From positions 174,828 to 238,827 of the forward strand of contig NZ_JACSQS010000001.1 in NCBI RefSeq assembly GCF_014836545.1: DNA of 64,000 nucleotides, written 5' to 3'. The notes below the pieces were generated by a model. The model was given only the letters and a program-made list of their open reading frames with translations. It did no database searches and was not told the origin of the DNA. This DNA comes from Stenotrophomonas lacuserhaii. Lineage in GTDB: Bacteria > Pseudomonadota > Gammaproteobacteria > Xanthomonadales > Xanthomonadaceae. A program made the position numbers and the translations under genes. Shown in pieces: positions 62,919-64,000 of this stretch (position 1 is its first letter; each line of letters starts with the position of its first letter).

Positions 62919-63866
62919 TCAAGCCGCTTCGCTCCAGGCGTATTCGATGTCTTCGCGGTCATCCAGGATCCGGTACTGCGCGGCCAGGTCGGTCGGATCC
63001 GGGTTCAGCCATGCATCCAGATGGGCTTCGCGTATCGGTACGATGCCGCGGTCGTGCCCGGTGGCGGCGACATCGCGCGGTGGCTCGTCGGTGACCGCCG
63101 CAAACGACAGCAGGCGGCCTTCGGGGCCTTCCCACTCCGCCCACAGGCAGGCGACCAGCAGGTCACGGCGTGGCCGTGGCTGGAACTCCAGCACCACCTC
63201 GCTCTCGTCATCGGCGGACTGCAGCGGCAAGCCCTTGCGCGGCACGTGCTCGTAGAACGACTGCACCACCACCACGCCGTGGCGATGGCCGAATGCGCCA
63301 CGCCAGTAGCCTTCCAGACTGTCTCGGCGTGCGTTGTAGGTGCCCGGATACAGCACGTCGTTGCGCGCCGGCTTGTCCGGCAGCCGGCACTGGTAGCGCA
63401 TCGGCTTGATCATCCGCCGGCCGTCTTCGGCCACGAGGACCGGGGCATACATGCCGGGGAAGATGCGATTGTCGCGCGGCAGCTGCTGGCTGCGCTGCAG
63501 GTCATCCAGGCGGGACTGCGCACGCTCGATGCGGTTGCCGGCGATGCGCAGTTCATTGCGTGCCTTCTGCGTGGGCTTGCTGGCCACGGCGGCCTGGGCA
63601 ACGGTGCGGCGCTCGTGCTGGCGCTGCAGTTCGGCTTCCAGTCCGGTCTGTTCCTGCGCATGCCACTGTTGGATCATCGCCACGATATCGCGGCCGGCAT
63701 CGGTGCGCGCGCCGCGGAATCCATCGTCCATCGCCTTCGGGGTTTTCGGCCGCTTCTTGGCCGGGTCGAAGGTGTACAGGCGGGAGAATTCCTCCAGCGA
63801 CATCGTCGCGCCGTAGTGGCGGACCAGTTTGGCGTAGTCGGCGCGGATCTGGGCGGAGTAGCACAT
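62919..63866 (-). CDS. YedK/HMCES-like SRAP protein with coiled-coil insertion
   Basis: 315 residues; the family is usually about 220-230. Catalytic Cys2 (MCYS) that crosslinks to abasic sites in single-stranded DNA, Glu in VQSFYEHVPRKG (about 206; the usual next residue Trp is His here) and His in AATGHDRGIVPI (about 270) are present. Between the N-terminal strand and the core an extra helical, charged segment (about 66-130) with LEAELQRQHERRTVAQAAVA and RIERAQSRLDDLQRSQQ suggests a coiled coil. It protects DNA at abasic sites, part of SOS-linked genome maintenance. Confidence 0.88.
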   Translation of the reverse strand: MCYSAQIRADYAKLVRHYGATMSLEEFSRLYTFDPAKKRPKTPKAMDDGFRGARTDAGRDIVAMIQQWHAQEQTGLEAELQRQHERRTVAQAAVASKPTQKARNELRIAGNRIERAQSRLDDLQRSQQLPRDNRIFPGMYAPVLVAEDGRRMIKPMRYQCRLPDKPARNDVLYPGTYNARRDSLEGYWRGAFGHRHGVVVVQSFYEHVPRKGLPLQSADDESEVVLEFQPRPRRDLLVACLWAEWEGPEGRLLSFAAVTDEPPRDVAATGHDRGIVPIREAHLDAWLNPDPTDLAAQYRILDDREDIEYAWSEAA

Positions 63867-63890
63867 GCAGGCAGCTTAGCGCAGGAAAAG

Positions 63891-63916
63891 AAAAACCCGG
63901 CCGAAGCCGGGTTTTT
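63891..63916 (-). terminator. Intrinsic terminator of tRNA-Glu
   Basis: AAAAACCCGGC, loop CGAA, GCCGGGTTTTT. It lies seven bases after the tRNA 3' end on the minus strand. Confidence 0.9.
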
Positions 63917-63923
63917 GCAGAAT

Positions 63924-63999
63924 TGGCGTCCCCACGGGGATTCGAACCCCGGTCGCCACCGTGAAAGGGTGATGTCCTAGGCCTCTAGACGATGGGGAC
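63924..63999 (-). tRNA. tRNA-Glu (TTC)
   Basis: 76 bases. Begins GTCCCCATCGTCTAGAGGCC, anticodon loop CCTTTCACG with anticodon TTC, T-loop GGTTCGAATCC, acceptor end GGGGAC-G-CCA. The window ends one base beyond the 5' end. Confidence 0.96.
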
Positions 64000-64000
64000 G

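Overview
The window looks like chromosome of a Stenotrophomonas (S. maltophilia complex) or a close Xanthomonadaceae relative. The DNA is GC-rich, proteins read as Xanthomonas/Stenotrophomonas types, starts are often GTG or TTG, and intergenic gaps carry the GTAG/GCCGAGC-N3-GCTCGGC hairpin repeats known from S. maltophilia. No phage, transposase, integrase, rRNA or CRISPR array is visible. Two tRNA genes (Leu-CAA, Glu-TTC) lie at the right end.

Left part (1-21 kb): the start of a TonB-dependent receptor with a Fur-box-like site; an osmoadaptation block (BetT choline transporter, outer-membrane protein, DUF2254 membrane protein, trkA-trkH potassium uptake); a membrane protein plus a 23-residue micropeptide; a secreted DUF4874/DUF4832 protein; a complete siderophore receptor; a divergent SDR reductase/HxlR regulator pair; and small exported proteins, including an OmpA-type lipoprotein with glycine-rich repeats.

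Centre (19.8-42.2 kb): a complete Xanthomonadales-type VirB/VirD4 type IV secretion system (virD4, then virB7-8-9-10-11-1-2-3-4-5-6). This family kills rival bacteria and is not conjugative here, as no relaxase is present. Exported DUF4189 genes flank it: two divergent before virD4 and four in tandem after virB6. Converging on them is an effector/immunity operon. It holds two class-3-lipase effectors with C-terminal XVIPCD secretion signals and three paralogous immunity lipoproteins, all overlapping or nearly touching. VirD4 would recruit the effectors by the XVIPCD, the VirB channel would export them, and the lipoproteins would protect the producer's own periplasm.

Right part (42.2-64 kb): mostly housekeeping genes. 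These are a D12-class adenine methyltransferase, mntR-tadA, orn, an EcsC-family protein, an old-yellow-enzyme reductase, an MscS channel, divergent ppsA/ppsR, a DUF1249 protein, a Nudix hydrolase, pssA with the class III PHA synthase pair phaE-phaC, a PspC-like protein, tex, a four-PAS diguanylate cyclase and a YedK/HMCES-like protein with a coiled-coil insertion. Two families of intergenic hairpin repeats are spread through the window. A run of three back-to-back perfect hairpins precedes tex.
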